Assembly (NCBI GenBank): GCA_900767195.1
Contig: CAAFYG010000085.1
Location: forward strand, 1 to 13,973
Direction of reading: 5' to 3'
DNA from: Clostridia bacterium
GTDB taxonomy: Bacteria > Bacillota > Clostridia > Christensenellales > Borkfalkiaceae
Length of the DNA stretch: 13,973 nucleotides
Part shown: positions 12,334-13,973 of the stretch, piece after piece
How the letters are laid out: every line of letters begins with the position of its first letter
Numbering within the stretch: the first letter of the stretch is position 1
The notes under the pieces: model-generated
Told to the model about the DNA's origin: nothing
The model's database searches: none
The model's input: the letters and a program-made list of their open reading frames with translations, nothing else
Program-made: the position numbers and the translations under genes

Positions 12334-12818
12334 ACCGCGTTACTTACAGGCGGCTTACGAAAAAAGACGTAGCCGCCGTGGAAGAGCTGGAAAACGAGTG
12401 CTTTTCCGATCCGTGGACGAGAGCGATGCTGCTCGGCGCGTTCTGCTCGGAATTTTTCGTGGGTTTCGGCGCGTTTTCGGGGAAAACGCTTGCGGGCTTT
12501 GCGATCGGCACTTCGGTATTCGAAGACGCTGAAACGGACGACATCGCCGTGCGGGAAAGTTTTCGGCGGCAGGGCGTCGGCGGCGAACTTTTACGGCTTT
12601 TAGAAGAAACGGCGAAAGAGCGGGGCGCGGCGCGCGCGTATTTAGAAGTGCGCGTATCGAACGCGGCGGCGATCGCGCTGTACGAAAGCCGCGGGTACAA
12701 AAAACTGCACGTAAGAAAAAGGTACTACCCGGACGGCGAAGACGCGTATGCGATGAGCAAGCGGCTGCTTCCCGACGGAGCGGCGGAAATGCGGTCGGCG
12801 GAAACGGGTAGTTTGTAG
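12330..12818 (+). CDS. rimI: RimI-type GNAT N-acetyltransferase
   Basis: A 162-residue GNAT-fold enzyme. The acetyl-CoA motif is RRQGVGGELL (residues 79-88). The motif LEVRVSNAAAIALYESRGY (105-123) and the ending KRYYPDGEDAYAM (130-142) are typical of RimI, which acetylates the N-terminal Ala of ribosomal protein S18 in E. coli. Clustering with tsaE and tsaB is the usual Firmicute arrangement and supports the call. The catalytic-region residues look intact. About 20 residues after the family core form a short polar tail. It starts with ATG in an ATGA overlap with tsaB, so it is translated by coupling. Confidence 0.92.
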   Translation: MNRVTYRRLTKKDVAAVEELENECFSDPWTRAMLLGAFCSEFFVGFGAFSGKTLAGFAIGTSVFEDAETDDIAVRESFRRQGVGGELLRLLEETAKERGAARAYLEVRVSNAAAIALYESRGYKKLHVRKRYYPDGEDAYAMSKRLLPDGAAEMRSAETGSL

Positions 12819-12901
12819 CGCGGGCGCGGCAAAGCGTGAAAAACGCGAAAAGCGCGGTAAAGGGCGGCAAAACGCAAAAAAGTGCGGCGAGGTGCGGCGA
12901 T

Positions 12902-13633
12902 TTGAAAAAAGGCGAAGTTTCTTTTATCCGGGAAGGCAATGGTAAAGATCTTATATTTTTGCACGGGTATCTTTCCTCGAAAGAGGCGTTTTCGGCGCAT
13001 ATCGGGTATTTTTCGAAACGTTTCCGCGTGACGGCGATCGATTTTTGCGGCTTCGGGCATAGCGCGCCGCTTTTAAGCGCGTTTTCGGTGAGCGACTACG
13101 CGGCGTGGACGAGCGAAGCTTTTTCGTTTCTCGGCGTAGGAGAAAAGCCGTATTGTATCGCCCATTCGTTCGGCTGCCGCGTGGCGGTGAAAATGCAGCG
13201 GCTCGCGGCGGAACGGGGCGGCGAAGAAGTGTTCGGCAAAACGATTTTCACAGGCCCTGCGGGGCTATTGCCAAAGCGCACGCTTCGCTATAAAATCAGG
13301 GTGAAAGCGTACCGCGCGGCGAAAAGGCTTTTTCCCGCATACGCCGAGAAGAAATTCGGCAGCGCGGAATACCGTTCTCTTTCGCCCGTGATGAAAGAGA
13401 GCTATAAAAAGATCGTGAACGAAGATTTGCGGGGGGATATTGCGAAGTTTTCGCCGCCCGCGCTCGTGATCGAAGGGAATCGCGATACGGTGACGACGGC
13501 GGCGGAAGCGGAAGAGTACGCAAAACTTCTGCCCCGGGGGCGGTTGCAATATATAAACGGCGGACATTTCGCGTTCGCCGAAAGCGCGGCGGAATTTACG
13601 CTTGCCGCAGAGGAGTTTTTTTCGGATGAATGA
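12902..13633 (+). CDS. Alpha/beta hydrolase, substrate unknown
   Basis: A 243-residue alpha/beta-hydrolase-fold protein. It has the oxyanion-hole segment FLHGYLSS (19-26), the nucleophile elbow IAHSFGCRVA with Ser89, the acid in EGNRDTVT (Asp195) and the base in GGHFAF (His222). The triad is complete, and between strand 6 and the acid lies a cap of about 60 basic residues. The first Gly of the usual GxSxG is Ala. Substrate cannot be told from sequence. I chose TTG at 12902 because GAGGTG stands 7 bases upstream and the family core starts there. An upstream in-frame GTG at 12836 would add 22 Lys/Ala-rich residues but has no ribosome binding site. It occupies the place where many Firmicutes carry tsaD after rimI, and it overlaps the next gene by 8 bases. 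Confidence 0.88.
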   Translation: MKKGEVSFIREGNGKDLIFLHGYLSSKEAFSAHIGYFSKRFRVTAIDFCGFGHSAPLLSAFSVSDYAAWTSEAFSFLGVGEKPYCIAHSFGCRVAVKMQRLAAERGGEEVFGKTIFTGPAGLLPKRTLRYKIRVKAYRAAKRLFPAYAEKKFGSAEYRSLSPVMKESYKKIVNEDLRGDIAKFSPPALVIEGNRDTVTTAAEAEEYAKLLPRGRLQYINGGHFAFAESAAEFTLAAEEFFSDE

Positions 13634-13973
13634 ATTTGAAAGAATTGCGATCACGCTGCTTGCCACGGCGTTGTATTTCGCGGCGGGCGCGAGAATGCTC
13701 GGCGCAATGCAATGCTGCGGCTACAAAAACGCGCGCTTTCATGCGTGGCTGAAACGGCGCGATAATCTTTGGTACAATCGGCTGTGCCTTTTATTCACCA
13801 TGCTGCTTTTATCGTGCGCGCTGATTTCTTTGAGTTTCTCGTTTTTGGGCGCGGCCGTCGCAAAACGGATTTCGCTTGTGCCGTTTGCGTTTTTCGTTGC
13901 GCTTTTCTGCGTTACGGAAAGCAAATCGCCCGTGAAAGTGCCGTTCGTTCCCACAGGTCGGATGCGGCGGCTC
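13626..13973 (+). CDS. Membrane N-terminus of a probable MurF-like Mur ligase (cut by window end)
   Basis: The first 116 residues of an ORF that stays open to the last base. One hydrophobic segment (about residues 6-24) is followed by LGAMQCCGYKNARFHAWLKR, then two more segments (about 52-75 and 82-97) and KSPVKVPFVPTGRMRRL. This layout (membrane helix, QxxxY..xR...WL block, more helices, then a basic linker to a soluble domain) is one I recall from clostridial MurF-type ligases with a membrane-embedded N-terminus. The ligase domain itself lies outside the window, so the call is tentative. ATG at 13626 overlaps the hydrolase stop by 8 bases, with AGAGGAG about 12 bases upstream, so it belongs to the tsaE operon. 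Confidence 0.6.
   Translation, partial: MNEFERIAITLLATALYFAAGARMLGAMQCCGYKNARFHAWLKRRDNLWYNRLCLLFTMLLLSCALISLSFSFLGAAVAKRISLVPFAFFVALFCVTESKSPVKVPFVPTGRMRRL

Overview
This is chromosomal core sequence from a Gram-positive, endospore-lineage Firmicute, most likely a gut-type Clostridia (Christensenellales or Oscillospirales are plausible; I cannot place it further). The evidence is SpoIVFA/SpoIVFB, a YugP-type zinc peptidase, a DUF368 transporter, an FMN riboswitch in front of ribU, strong AGGAGG-type ribosome binding sites, and several near-perfect sigma-A promoters with 17-base spacers and extended -10 elements. Coding DNA is rich in GCG/GGC codons, while intergenic DNA is AT-rich. There are no tRNA or rRNA genes, CRISPR arrays, transposases, phage genes or toxin-antitoxin genes.

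Layout. (1) 1-1069, minus strand: an unrecognised two-domain protein with a terminator-like hairpin just past its stop. (2) 1231-2648, plus strand: a consensus promoter drives a DUF368 (PopT-type) polyprenyl-phosphate transporter and an overlapping small membrane protein. (3) 2649-3161: a gene-free stretch with hairpins. Read on the minus strand it looks like a compact noncoding RNA with its own promoter and terminator. (4) 3099-3893: a membrane zinc metallopeptidase (YugP family). (5) 3972-4579, minus strand: a DUF3592-like membrane protein with its own promoter. (6) 4580-6743: a structured leader, then overlapping spoIVFA and spoIVFB. (7) 6773-8345: RNase E/G with its own promoter. (8) 8346-10137: pyruvate kinase flanked by intergenic palindromic repeats. 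(9) 10167-11174: promoter, FMN riboswitch, intrinsic terminator and ribU, a complete riboflavin-uptake control unit. (10) 11190-13973: a tight operon tsaE-tsaB-rimI-alpha/beta hydrolase-MurF-like membrane protein, the last cut by the window end.

Functionally the window mixes envelope work (lipid carrier recycling, a Mur-ligase-like protein), sporulation proteolysis (SpoIVFAB), RNA maturation (RNase G, t6A tRNA modification), central metabolism (pyruvate kinase) and vitamin uptake (RibU). I do not see a new defence or mobile system. The best leads are a candidate minus-strand small RNA at about 2655-2838, a predicted leaderless start of the tsaE operon, an orphan terminator-type hairpin in the spoIVFA leader, and two copies (one internally deleted) of a dispersed palindromic repeat beside pyk.
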